Source: Blasia pusilla (taxonomy: Eukaryota > Marchantiophyta > Marchantiopsida > Blasiales). Taken from it: a stretch of 64,000 nt of DNA. The stretch is taken from assembly GCA_050084515.1 (NCBI GenBank), contig CM114272.1:52328001-52392000 (forward strand), given 5' to 3'. Made by a program: the position numbers and the translations under genes. The notes under the pieces were generated by a model. The model did not search any database, was not told the origin of the DNA, and saw nothing but the letters and a program-made list of their open reading frames with translations. Below, one piece after another: positions 33,135 through 45,363 of the stretch (position 1 is the first letter of the stretch; the number at the start of each line of letters is the position of its first letter).

Positions 33135-35670
33135 CGATACACAAAGGGAAGATTTGATCAAATTATTTCAATAAAGATTCACACACGTGTGTACGAGAGA
33201 GAAGTTTTTTCTTCATGTTGGGCTAGCCCCTTTAATTTTCTATAGTGTCTTTCTTTTTATTCTTCATGGCTCTCCATTCTTGTGATCATTGTAGAATCCC
33301 ACTCTCTCACGAATCTCTTCTTTCAGATCATTCATATATATTTAGATTACTTGTTATATTTTCTACGTTGAGTCTTTATGGGGATAGAACTACCATCAAT
33401 TGGATGATGAGCTATGCTTTTCTCTATGTAGCTTTTACACTTTATCAATCAAGTATATAAGTTGCATTAATCTAAGGGAGAAGTATTGGGAAAACTAAAT
33501 ATTTATACAATGATTATCTCTAGAAGAAAACTCTTAGAACGCCTTTACATCCTCCTATAGTGTGAGGATGAAGGTTTAAAGGTCTTGTATCACATACAAC
33601 AAACATAATCAAATATGGATTGATCTTCATCCTCTGAAGGAGGATGACGAGGTAGCAAGTCTTGGAGATTATATCTTAGTTTCATCCAGTGAAATAATGA
33701 TAGATGCTTTAAAAGAGGCTTTATGATTAGCAACATATATGTATATGAAGTTTCAAATGTGCCCACATGCAAGTGTGCACACTTCAAAGAATATTTGGTG
33801 GGATAAACTATGGAAAGTCAAGAAAACTTCATGATTGAAGGATTTTTGAAAGTGTGACAGTTGCACCAACCAATCTAGTCGACCCGATCAAGGTGGATAA
33901 TGAGAAAATGGAATTTAAAAGTATCTTATCCATGCTCATGGTACAAGGGAGCCAGATTTTTCTCTTCCCACAACATCAACCAGATGAGAGCATCCTATGG
34001 GAGGACTCAATTTTTCCTCCTACTTTTAAAATTGATCAATTAACGATGGATGATGGTTCGTTCGATACAGAATTTATTGGAAAATAAGATGAGACATGTG
34101 ATAGTTGAAATTATGTTTTATTTTTCTGATGGGACTCCATCAAGGAAGAGGTTAGATTTGATTTTGATGGTTAATGGAAATATTATTTATAAGTCTACTC
34201 TAATAAATGGGTAATATGATGTTGTCTAATAATTGATTACCATGAGTGAAGTCTCTTTTGAGTTTCAATCTAGACGCACCAAGACAAGTACCAGTTGATG
34301 CACCTTCCTCTTTTTGTATTTTAGATGTAGGTACAATTTTTTTCCTTTCAAAGAAAAAATGCATCCATCTACCGGTGTTGTTTTAGACATACATACAAAT
34401 GAAAGAAAAGGCAAGAGGTGCTCATGCAAATTACTTTGCTAAGGATTATGCACATAGTTTATGGAAAGGTAAAATTAAAAAGTTGAGGATAAATTTTGGA
34501 AGAATCACATACAAGCTTAGACATGAAATTTATCTACACTAGACAAGAAGGCCAAAGGATTTTGAAGCAGATGGTAAGGAAGAGGCCATTGTTGAATACA
34601 TGTTCAATTGGTTCACATTAATATGAAGAAGCAAGGTGAAATTTTTTTACGACCACAATAAGGTGCAATGGATTGACTATATCATATATAGTATATCCAT
34701 GTCATATAAGAAAGGACTTGTAGACATGTAGATTTTGGATTCACATGATAGGAAGGTATGAGATGATTTTTTGAAATATAAGACAACCAATGGTGAATAA
34801 AACTATTTTGTGTAAGCTATGTCTATGTCTAGTATATGGAATGCCATCAAATGTTTTAAAGATTAATTATGATGTAATTAAGGATTAAATAAATGAAGAA
34901 GGAGAAAATAAGAATTACACAACTCCCTTTTAAAATTTCAAACTATATAATTATTGGTATTTTAGCTTTAAATTATGAGTAACATATACGCGCATTTTGT
35001 AGGATTTTGATCACACATTATGTATTCACCTATGAATAGTGACATCCTCGCATATCTCACATTCCCTTACCTAGAATGTCAAGAAAACATCCATGCCAAT
35101 ATTACTAGGTCTGATTTCAAGATGAATGCAAGAATAGGAGGTGGAGGAAAAGGACCCTATCCTTTCCAATACAAACAACAAATTTTGGAGGAAGTTCCTC
35201 TTGAACATCTGCATCTACCTTTTGCTAAACCATCTCCACTAGTTCAATATGTGCCACCAAGAAGTTCCTCAACAAGAGGATTTTCCCATGAGCCTTATGA
35301 CAAAAGAAACCACCTAGCTATCGAATGGAATTAATTGCTCAAGAATAGGAGATATAACTCCAGACAAAGTACCCTCCTCTTCCATAGTGGATCTTGAACA
35401 TGTAGTTCTTACTAAGACACCATTACTGTGAAATAAAAATTGATAATATATTGGGATCTTGGAGGATTCCTAAGTAGTTATTTCATGAGATTGAGACAAA
35501 TCAGACTTTAAAACTCAAGGGAAAATCTATCTTGAAGATTGCACATAGGTTCTCACCTTAAAATCCACTAGGGTTTAATTAAGTTGTAGTTTTGTGGAGG
35601 GAACGAATGCATAACAAGTAGTGAAGATCTAATAGTATTGTGTGGGAGTATACATAATAATCATCATGCT
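33135..35670. other. AT-rich DNA with undefined coding-like remnants
   Basis: Open or nearly open plus-strand frames occur at 33854-34087 and 35020-35334 and, with stops, around 34390-34780 (ANYFAKDYAHSLWKGKIKKL). None matches a family I recognise. The long amino-acid-like text with few but regular stops suggests an old transposon. No host gene is supported. Confidence 0.35.
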
Positions 35671-36090
35671 AGGTGAGCATTGCTCCAAATCCCAACATAC
35701 TCCAATCTGTGTGCATTTGGAAAGGGCGTCCCCTAAATAGTCTCCTTAAGATAAGCCCATACCTCAACCTTCATTTAAGCAATTGAAATGCTCTCTCTTA
35801 TTTGCCCCCTATTCCCACTCATAATCCACCTTTGTTACTGAGGTAAAAGGCTTTGGAAACATGAAGAATCCCTTTACATACCGTTGATAGATGTTTGTCA
35901 ATTCCATAAAAGCACGAACTCGACTAATACCTTTGGGATGTGAAATGCATGAGATCCTTTTTATTCATAAGTTGAAAACCAAGTCCATCTAGGTACATTG
36001 TGTAACCCAAGTTCTCACTATGATCATTGAAGAACTTCAATTTGATTATTGAAAAACTTGAACATGCTTAGGGGTCGCTTTAACCCATGT
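35670..36090 (-). pseudogene. Heavily decayed gypsy RT/RNase H remnant (element F)
   Basis: On the minus strand, fragments such as GRPFQMHTDWSMLGFGAMLT and ERAFQLLK are nearly the same as in elements E and B. They are preceded by decayed versions of the LGHTIYPGGLG and RAFxGLANFYRRY region. The match to 15229-15690 is visible at DNA level (for example catactccaatctgtgtgca). Many stops and indels show great age. It ends at almost the same RNase H position as the other two copies. Confidence 0.75.
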
Positions 36091-36099
36091 AACTGTTGA

Positions 36100-38600
36100 A
36101 GATTAAGTTTTAGTCAAACTCATCAAACAAACAAATTTTTAAATTTAGTACTTACACAAAATAGTTTAGTCTTATCATGCTTAGTGAGTTAAGCATGATA
36201 AGCTCAAGTATGGTTAGCTAATCTCAACTAGTGTAATTATTCTATATGGTTAAGATGAACGTTAGATTTACTTGTACGTATTGTATATAATTGAGAAGGG
36301 ATCAACCCCCACTCGTTCTCTCATTGTATAATTTTGTTCTCGATGGTGATGTGTGTGTGAGGCTACTGCTTCGTTAATGATGTTTCTACATGTTATTATA
36401 GCTATATAAGAGTATTTATTGAAATCCTTGATGTAAGAGGAGAGAAGACATGTAAGAGGAGGCACAATTCCAAATTTAGGAAAAGCTATTTGAGTTGGAG
36501 TTTAGGAGATTGAAGATTCTAATTCGAATCTTAAGGGTTAAGAAACTTTGGACGTGATTGTCAGGATCTTCAAGACCATTTTAAAAATATGGATAATTAG
36601 AGGTCAAAACGAGGATGAAAATTAGTTTTCATTAACTCTCAAAGATTTTTCTAGTATACCTAGAATCATACAATGTTGGAAATTTCAACTCATGTAGGTG
36701 TTATTCTTACGGAAAAAAAATGCAAATAATGAAGAAAATTTGTGCATCTTGCTCCCTACAAACTAATTTTGATCAATTTCTTCATACAATAAGTCAAATT
36801 TAACTAGTTTCAAGTCATTTTCTTTATAAGACTAGAGTATATTTCAATTAGAAGAGTGCATAACATGAAATTATGATTTATGAATAGAATCGCCCTTTGA
36901 GGAAAAAAATTAAGCAAAAATTAGTAATTATAAGTTTCATTAACAAAATTTTAATGTTTGAAAATTTTACATGAAAAAAAATCTCATGGGACAAGAACTA
37001 TGGGAGTTTATTACGGATTATGAGACATAGTTGGAAGGTGATACAATAGACTATGATGTTCATGCCTAAAACAAACCCATAAAGTAAGTAATCCACTACA
37101 TCTCAATAATTAATTGATGATCGATTAGATTCAAGAAGTTGAAACCCTAAAGGATGTTTTGAATACAATAGAGAGATTATTGCAAAGATCTACAAATGCC
37201 ATAAAACTTCAATTGAAGCAACAATAGAATAAAATGAGAAAATGATCACAAAATCTCAATGATTATAATTATTTTGAAGATAAAACATAGTTTTGAACAT
37301 CGCTCAAAATTATAATAATTATAATAGGAATAAGAAGTAAGAATAAAATTTATGACCAAATAAAAAATTAGACCTCCTCATAAATTTGTGAAATTCGGAA
37401 AAAGTTGAAATCTCCCCCTCCCCTCCTCTTGTTATTTGTGATGCAAAATATAAAATTTCATACGAACTTTATTTCAAACTTGACATTGCAAATAATTATT
37501 AGCAATATATTGAAAATATTAAAAAGGATTTTTTATAAAAAAAATCTTTCCAAAATCCTTGATATGAAAGTTTGATTGTTTTTTATTTTCTAATTTGATT
37601 TATGTTCCTTAATCCTACCCTAATTTTGGAAAAAAATTTACATTTTTAATTTGAAACAAAAGAAAACCTTAAGAAGAATAAATTGAGACGATTTAACATA
37701 AAATCTCCACTGCTTTGCTAAATCTTTAAACATTGATAATCACATAATGAAAATTTTGAAAATAAAATTGTTGAGAAAATAAAACATTGTGATATATACA
37801 AAATAAATAAATTAAAAAAATCTATTTTCTTCCTTTGTGATGTGTATAAGATATCGGGAAATTTAAATTTTCATAAGAAAAAAATTGCAAACTTGAAAGT
37901 TAAAACCTATCTTATGAATTTATTGCTAGATTTTTGTTATTTTTCTTATATTTATATTTTTTTCTTAAAGTATAAATTTCCCTACCCCAATGTTGGAAAA
38001 TTTTGTATATTACTTAATTTGAAATAAAAGAATAAATTGGGACGATTTTTAAAAAATTTGCCCAACCCTTCCCTACAATTTTTTAACATAGATAATTGTA
38101 TCAAGAGAAACACTTATGAGAGAAACTAAAAATAAGGAAAATGTGAAAGATTTTTTGAATTTTAAAAATAAAGTAAAATCTTCCTTTCCCTCCCCTCTTG
38201 TCTATTTTCCAATCCTTGCCCTCTTATGTCATAACCTGCCAACATTAAGAGAGAAGTTGCAATACATCCCTCCTATGTTAGAATTTTCAATTAATATTTA
38301 TTTAAAAAGCTTCATAAAATACTCTCAAGTTTCCCTTATATTAATCATATTTGCACATGATAAAAAAAATATTAATGTCCAAAAAGGTTGAAATTATTTT
38401 ATTATTTGCAATAGCTTGTTGTCGAGAATATATGAATGAAATAGTCCACATATGACAATTTTCAAGTCTCTGTTATTAGTTACATTATTATTACCTATAC
38501 TAAGTTAAACGTATGTTGGGATTCTTTGTAACTATTTCAGTAGATTTAATATTTAAAATTTAAAAAAAAATTCCAATCATCAAGAAGCATTCCTAAGTGT
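36100..38600. other. AT-rich intergenic DNA, no gene seen
   Basis: The region is strongly AT-rich with long A and T runs, particularly 36700-38500. The open frames 37842-38027 and 38116-38391 are Lys/Ile/Phe-rich, as expected from AT-rich random sequence. Nothing is supported. Confidence 0.55.
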
Positions 38601-38632
38601 CCATCATATTTATATATTTTTCCATCTTTTAA

Positions 38633-38869
38633 TTAAATCATTTTTCCATAAGATTTAGACCAAAAATCTTCTTTACGACACCTACTAGAAGTGCATTTGG
38701 AATGCAGAGGCTGCAGAATGCAAGTTATTGTGTAGCTCTCCCAACCTTCGGATATGAGTAGAGATGTGAGTTTCATAAAAGTTTTTGGATTCATTCTAAT
38801 TACGCCCGATTCCAACCAAGGAGAGGAGGCTAACCCTCTGCTACAATACAGAGGAGAGAAAATATCCAA
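38633..38869 (-). pseudogene. Possible PIF/Harbinger-like transposase fragment
   Basis: The 78-codon minus-strand frame contains VIRMNPKTFMKLTSLLISEG, which resembles the (F)RMS-x-x-TF-x-x-L block near the N-terminus of plant PIF/Harbinger DDE transposases. No DDE catalytic block was seen nearby. The match is short, so the assignment is weak. Confidence 0.25.
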
Positions 38870-39180
38870 CCCCTGATGTATTGAGAAGAGAGTCTAGTCT
38901 TCGTACCCCCTTCTATACAGAGAAAGCATCCAACCCCATGCATGAATGTTTATTACAATTAGAATAAGTTATTCCGATTAAAGAAATCAACATTCTCTTG
39001 TGTTATTCCCCATGTTACTCTATGCAGAATTCTCGTAAGTATTTTGTTTGTGTTTTTCCATGTATGGAGTATTTTTCCCCTATGTTTCTTCTCAATATTT
39101 GCTGAATTAAAAAATAATCCTAAACAATACCAGGCCTGCATAGTGTTTTTTTTCAAGCTTACTTTGGAGGAAAATATTCA

Positions 39181-40010
39181 AGAGGAAGTACCTTGAGAAG
39201 GTACTTGAACGGTTTGGCATAGAGAATGCTAAATTTGTGAGCACTCATTTAGGTAATTATTTTAAACTCTCTTTATTTGATTATCATGTTAGTCACTGAA
39301 GGTAAAAGGAGACCAATATTAGACGTTATGAGAGTGCATTTAGAAGTTTGATGTATGCAATGGTATGTATTCGACCAAATATCTCGTATGACGTGAGTGT
39401 GTTTAATAGGTTTATGTTACATAGAGAAGCAACATTGGGAAGCAATGAAGTGGATTCTTCATTACTTGAAAGAGACAATGGACATGGGGAATTACTTTTG
39501 ATGGTAGAGTTGATAGAGTTGGAGCTCTAGTTGATTACGTGAATTATGATTTTGTAGGAGATTTGGACACAAGGAGGTCCACCACATGTTTTGTTTACAC
39601 ATTGGTGGGTGGACCAATTGGTTGGAAGTCCATAGACAAGCATTTTAAGCATAATATATCATAGAGGTTGAGTATATGGTTGCATTAGAGACAGCTAAGA
39701 ATGCTATTTGGCTATGGAGACTTATAGTTGAGTTTAGTTTGTTGCAGGATGGAGTTATATTGTACTATGATAGCCAAAGTGTCATAAACTAGACTAAAAA
39801 TCAAGTGTATAATGTAAAAGCATATTGATGTTTGATATCATTTTATTTGAGAGACCTTATTGAGGGTGTGATCAACCTTTTGAAGATACGCACTAAGGAG
39901 AAGCAACAAATATGTTGACAACCCCGATTTTGGTGGAGAATTTTACACATTGTTTGGACTTGTTGCATGCTCTACAATCTCAGGCACGGTATGAAGAATA
40001 TTTGTATGGT
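39181..40010 (+). pseudogene. Decayed Ty1/copia RT-RNase H fragment
   Basis: In shifting frames the plus strand reads KYLEKVLERFGIENAKFVST (39190), SLMYAMVCIRPNISYDVSVF (39350), HWEAMKWILHYLKETMD, a GDLDTRRST-like block (39560), AEYM(V)ALE-like text, a CDSQS-like YYDSQS block (39760) and LLEGVI-x-LLKI, ending with a NMLTTP-like and CLDLLHAL text. This is the canonical C-terminal order of copia RNase H. Many stops make it inactive. No copia integrase or LTR was seen nearby. Confidence 0.8.
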
Positions 40011-40319
40011 TTACCACATTGAAATGAATAGAATGTAATACAAGATGCACATTGATGCTTATGTGTATGTAATTCTATTAATTGCTATAATATGGTTTAG
40101 GATTGGTTAGAGTGTTGTGGGAATAACGCTCTAACTTAACCCTAAATCATGTAGCATCAGCGAGAAAGAACCAACATAAAATAGAAAAATAAAAATACCA
40201 TGTGACAAAGATGAGAGTGAGTCATAGGTTGGTGAAAAATAAAATAAGGATGAGATCATAGATAGATAAGATAAGATAGGATAAGGACATAAAGTCCAAA
40301 AAAGATCCTCTCATACTAG

Positions 40320-40930
40320 GAGAAGAGGCCACATAGAGCTGATATATCTTCGTTGTATCTATCTCTAAGTATATAAAAGAAGCGGAGAGGCCTTGAGGGA
40401 AATTCTACTTTTATGCAATTCTAGAATAACTTTATGAGCTTAAGGCATGTTAGAGGTTGATAGTGGTTATTTAGCTGCAAGGGTTGTTTTGCAATTAATG
40501 GATGGAAAGGGAACGAGAGTAAATCATAATTTTCCTTTTCTAAATCCATTCATCAAACTCTTATGTGTAGATATACATTGGTTCACAAGGTATCTCGTAT
40601 ATCACTTTGATTCAGCTTTAATAAAAAAAGTGACGGAGTCTCGCTTCTCGATGATCCTTCTAATTATTAAATATGATCATGTATGGGATTGCACAATGTA
40701 CATCTTGTTTTAAATAAGATACAAGGGATGGAATTAAAGAGGCTTTCAACAACTATTTTTTAACATTCAAGGTATAGTCAATGTGGTTTATCAACCTAAG
40801 GTAGCATATAGAGAGTTTACGAGGAGGAATTTTGGCCAAGACTTGAGTATAATTATAAGATCATTGTGTTGCCATTGCCTTTTGTAATCCTTATTGTACA
40901 AAATTGGCAAGTGTATATCTTGACCTTCTA
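40320..40930 (+). repeat. LTR-like sequence related to 21297-22490
   Basis: It contains a TATA box (gtatataaaag at about 40373) and a stretch (40447-40900) that aligns with the minus strand of the insert in element A, recognisable in translation (WFTRYLVYHF; WDCTMYI; YREFTRRNFG). It is followed immediately by a gag-like sequence, as expected for a 5' LTR and gag of a gypsy-type element. Its left edge is not defined. Confidence 0.6.
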
Positions 40931-40939
40931 TTAAAGTGG

Positions 40940-41062
40940 CAACGAAGGGTCATGGGAAAGGTGGAGTAACAATGGAATAAAATTTGATGGATGTGATTCG
41001 TGAATTGAGAGAGTTGAGAGTTGCATTTGGCCAAAGTCAAAACCAAGTCCAAGAAGTTGCTT

Positions 41063-41156
<94 letters not shown>

Positions 41157-42080
41157 CCAAAGAGTGAAGAAACCTCAAGGACACGAGCATTGGACGTCAA
41201 TGCAACATTGAGAGTGGTGGAGATGAATGCCCTACCTTACATGACAAAGACATGTAAGATAGAACCGTATGAAGAAACTCAAGTCATGGAGGTATGAGAG
41301 GGTTAGATTACTCATATGAATATATAGTTATCTCTTTTTAACATCGACGATCATATTGTATGGATGTTTGTAAGATCTTGATTAATAGATCGAGCATTGA
41401 TATCAAATGCCGGATAGGAGATATCCTTCATTGAAATGGGTCAAAAAATCACATGGAGTGGGATGAAGCAAGTGCTATAGCCAAATTTTGAAGATCTAAA
41501 CCCCATCCTTACTTCTAGAATGAAAATATGGAGATTGGAACAAAAAGGTAGTGTGGAGGACCACATCGAGGACTTTTGTGATTTATAATTATAAATTTAC
41601 TATATGAATGGAGTAAAATCCCTAAATTTATTCAAAAGAGGCTTGAAGAGGAAGTACATTAAGAAGTGATTTGCGATAACTTGATGGATATCATTGAAGC
41701 AATCACATATGCCCAATGAATGGCAAATATATATGAAGGAGGAGGAGAGATGGTTGCTTGTTTGAACAATCACTATAGAGCCATATCCATTGAGTTGGGT
41801 AACCTTCAAGCATGGGATGGTTATTCACCACGAAGACTTAATGAAAGGATGTAATGGAAAGAGGTCAGAATCCCAATCTACAAGGGGTTGGTCCTCAAAT
41901 CGATAAGGTTCCTAGAGGAAGGAGAGAATTAGAAGTCCAACAAGATACTTGCTCCATCTTTTTAGTGTGATAGATATGATCATATAACCTTAAACATTTA
42001 TTTTTTAGGCTTGGAAATAGGCCATATTATTGCCATATCAATAAGTTGGAAGGGGACATATCCATGAAGATGATGAAGAA
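40940..42080 (+). pseudogene. Decayed gypsy-type gag containing an expanded GA microsatellite
   Basis: The start reads MDVIRELRELRVAFGQSQNQ and is followed by the GA run. Broken frames then give gag-like text: W-x-EASAIAKFEDLNPILT, RMKIWRLEQKGSVEDHIEDF and LNLFKRGLKRKY, typical of retrotransposon gag capsid regions. No zinc knuckle is clear. It is associated with the LTR-like sequence just upstream. It is inactive. Confidence 0.6.
41064..41151. repeat. (AG)44 microsatellite
   Basis: An uninterrupted run of 88 bases of alternating A and G. It stays open in all frames, so it creates apparent Glu-Arg or Leu-Ser repeats on both strands. It lies within a decayed gag, after the LREL region. Confidence 0.98.
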
Positions 42081-43777
42081 GGATGATCACGAGAGAACAC
42101 CAACTACCAATAATCTCTCCTCGCGGATTTACTAGTTCTACAAAAAGTCCCCAAATTGCGTGGTCTCGTAATGGGCTTGCAAACGAGTTGCACGAAGTAG
42201 ACTCGCAATGGACTTGCCAATTATCCGCTCTCGGAAAAAATGGACTCGCAATGGAGCCATCTCGACGCCTCTATTCCTAGTAGTGTAGTGAAAACTACCA
42301 AGACACCGGACGTCTAAAAGCTTCTCTCCTATAAGGATCATACATGTGGCTCTTAACTTAAAAAAAAAAAGAAGATTAATTTTGAAAACTAATTATATGC
42401 ATTTAAAAAGGACCATGTCTTATTTTCATGTGATGGCCATAGTAGGATACCTACACAAGCATCCCATTATGAATAACATATTTTCCTATAACTTCATGTT
42501 ATGAAATCACCAAAATCCATTTTAGAAACTCTATTATGGTTCTCCTTATGAAAAGGGTGTGTCAAACTTTAGACTCGTTGGTGCTATTCAATGGGTGTCC
42601 TCAATCTGAAAATGGGTACCTACACATATACACCTTTCTTGAAACATTTAAGATATCGAAGGATAGGTAATCAAGAGCCCATTTCAAACTTTCGATTAAT
42701 TTTTAAAATTGCAAAATAGAATTTACGTCCTCTAATACATGGTCTACACAATCATACGAATACTAGTATATTGCCTGCGGGTGAAAAAATCTGTAGTTCT
42801 CCTACTAACACTTAATTAAATATTTTTTACACAGGGAAGTTTTAAAAAGCATATGTGCCAATAGATTCCCCAAACCTCCCCTTTTATTAATATAAAAAAT
42901 AAAACAGAGTTAAAAATTATGCCATAAGATGACATTCCTTTCGGACGAGTTCATTCTTCTACGTCAAACCATAACCGCGTACTAAGGTGCTCCAAGGTTC
43001 AGGGAGTTTTTTCGTGGGATCCGGTACATTACCGAAAATGGTAAATCGGGAACGGAAATTCCGGTTTTTGAACCGGTTTTCAGATACGAATTACAAAGAG
43101 CGTCCTCAAATCCAACCGGTTTTTCGTAGACAGCTTTAAAATTAGTCGGAAATTCTCAAATTTAACCGGCTAGCCTTACTCGTAACCCCGGATCTCCCCG
43201 ATCATTGAGGTGCTCCCAACCCATGGAAGCACATCGGGGACTGGGGGTTATCGAGAAGCCCTGACGCAAGAGGTAAGTGGCCGACGCAATCAAAGTAAGG
43301 ACTTAGTAAGGAATCAAAGTAAGGACGTCCCTTACCCGGCACACATGGAAAAAGCAGCAAACGTCCAGTTAGATCAGCAGCGGGATTGACGGATTCCTGG
43401 TGGACGTCCAGGACGGGTGGATGGAGAGAACATGGGCGAGCGTGACAAACCCTAACCTAAGTTCCGCCCCGCGAGTAAGTGAAGCCGGCGATGACTTCGC
43501 ACTTTTCGTAAAAGATGACAGAAATCAAGGTAAAGGGCGGAAAGAGGAAGGAAAGGAAACGAATGGTATATATTATTATCCGCTGGATGTGAGACAGGCC
43601 GCACGCCCTTAGGTGACACGATTCGGTAGGAGACTGGAGCAGCTCTGCAACCCACCGCTATACACTAAGCCCTCCCCTTATTCACTACTTTAGCGGACGG
43701 ATAGAAGTAGGGTACTTTTGACGACAAACGGGCTGGGTTTGGTTTGTCAAGGGCAGACGTACGAGTCCAACGAGAAA
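42081..43777. other. Intergenic DNA between retroelement debris and the MBD gene
   Basis: A short quasi-repeat around 'actcgcaatgga' occurs two to three times (42165-42260). The composition rises in GC from about 43150. No coding exon is supported. The right part may belong to the upstream region of the gene at 45364. Confidence 0.4.
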
Positions 43778-43975
43778 GCTGGAAAGCCGGCGGTTTGGCC
43801 GCTGGAGATCGCTTTCTGGCAGAGCAGGTTGAAAACTCTGGAGAGCAGATTCTCTTCTCATCAGGGAAGGAGGGCCGGTGGTTTAGCCGCGGGAGGTCGC
43901 TTTCTGGCAGAGCAGATCGAAAACTCTGGAGGGGAGAGTCTCAACAGGGAAGGAGGGCCGGCGGTAAAGAGTCGT
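43778..43975. repeat. Tandem repeat of 83-88 bases, about 2.3 copies
   Basis: The block starting CCGGCGGTTTGGCCGC (43787) recurs as CCGGTGGTTTAGCCGC (43875) and partly at 43958. The shared core includes tcgctttctggcagagcag and gaaaactctggag. Spacings are 88 and 83 bases. Open frames across it (43718-44187) simply read through the repeat. Confidence 0.85.
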
Positions 43976-45363
43976 TTCTGTCACAGATATTGCGAGAATT
44001 TTCGAAATTGTTGTGGTCGTGGGTTAGGCGCCAGAAGTTATCGGGTCACCGGTCTGGTTTGAGGCGGCAGCCATCACTTCGTACCGAGAGATCGTGGAAG
44101 CGGGGCGGTGAAATTTGCACGAGTTCAGATTTGCCGAGGAAAATCAAATGCAGAACTCATTTCTCTGCACTGGTATGTGGTATTTGACGGATTTCTGATT
44201 TTTGTACCTACTGCAGATCGGTAGTACGTGTACGCTAAATCTGGTCCATGCGAACGAGAGCCCCGCAAGAGTTTTGCAGAGCTTGGTAGAATCCGTGAGT
44301 AAGTGGAAGCCGCCTGGCACTATCGAGAGAGGATTCCTAAATCCGTGCTTTCTGATGGATTTGTGGTCGGTGGAGGATTAGCCGGGACAGACATTCTATG
44401 GCTGAAGTCAAAGGATGTAGGAGGTGAAATATGTCGGAAGTCTGGACTTAAAAAAAAGTAAAAGCCTGAGTGAGACGAGAGTGTGGCCTGGATGTAGAGG
44501 CCGATGAATTGGCCCGTGGTTGTGGAGCTGCAAAGAGGGCGTCGTCGACCCAAGGCTCGAGCCATTTGTGCGAAGGATGACAAGTAGAATCGATTCCACA
44601 GCATCTATTGACGGAAAGATTAGAGATTAGCGATCCATCATTTTGACGGATTTGTGACTGATGGCGCTGTAGGGCGTCATAATTTCGACGCTCGTCTAAG
44701 CGGGAGGAGAATCGCAGCTACAGCCTGAGTTTCAAGAAAGGTCGTTCAATAGTCTCAAGTGTTGGTGGAGGTAACTGTGACCAATGGTATTTCTACTGTC
44801 ATGTCTGACGCATTCACCTAAAAGAAGATCATCTTGTGGCCCTTGAACTAGGGTGAGTCTTTTTCACACAGTGCTTGGACTTGTTTGAAGGTCGCCATAG
44901 CGATTCCTTCGTAGTTCTTTACGGTCAAGAATTCAATCTGCGGCACTCGCGAACTTGTACTCATTGACTAGGGGAAAGATGGACGTCGGTGACCTGAAAA
45001 GTTCAACGCGTTGATCACAAGTGAAGGGAGTTGATAAGGCAAAGGGGTGAGTGTCCTTACTCCTAGCCTTTCCCTGTCGGTTTGAGTGTCTCAGCCGGAT
45101 GCGTTTGACAAGGGATAGTTGGTCTGAATGTGCTAAGTTCTCTTTAAATACGGATTTCTCAATGTGGGTAAACGAGAAATATAATGACGCGAGGCGTTAA
45201 TGTTCAAATTCATTTTCCCCCATATATATTTAGCGCTACCCATGCATATTGTGTTTGTTTCGGCAATGACCATTTTCAGTAGTGCCGGCAGAGGTTGATC
45301 GAGAGTTTTCTTTTCTCTTTTCTCTTTCTGACATCAGGATTCAAAATCCAGAGTGAAAAAATC
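43976..45363. other. Probable upstream or 5' untranslated region of the MBD/VEL-like gene
   Basis: No coding exon is recognised. GT-AG possibilities exist, so a leader intron cannot be excluded. Sequence from 45295 is open into the first coding exon but lies upstream of the better start at 45364 (atcATGGCG, with G after the ATG). Confidence 0.4.

Noticed and set aside
40931-41211. Open frames made of Leu-Ser or Glu-Arg repeats
   Set aside because: Produced by the (AG)44 microsatellite, which lacks stops in any frame.
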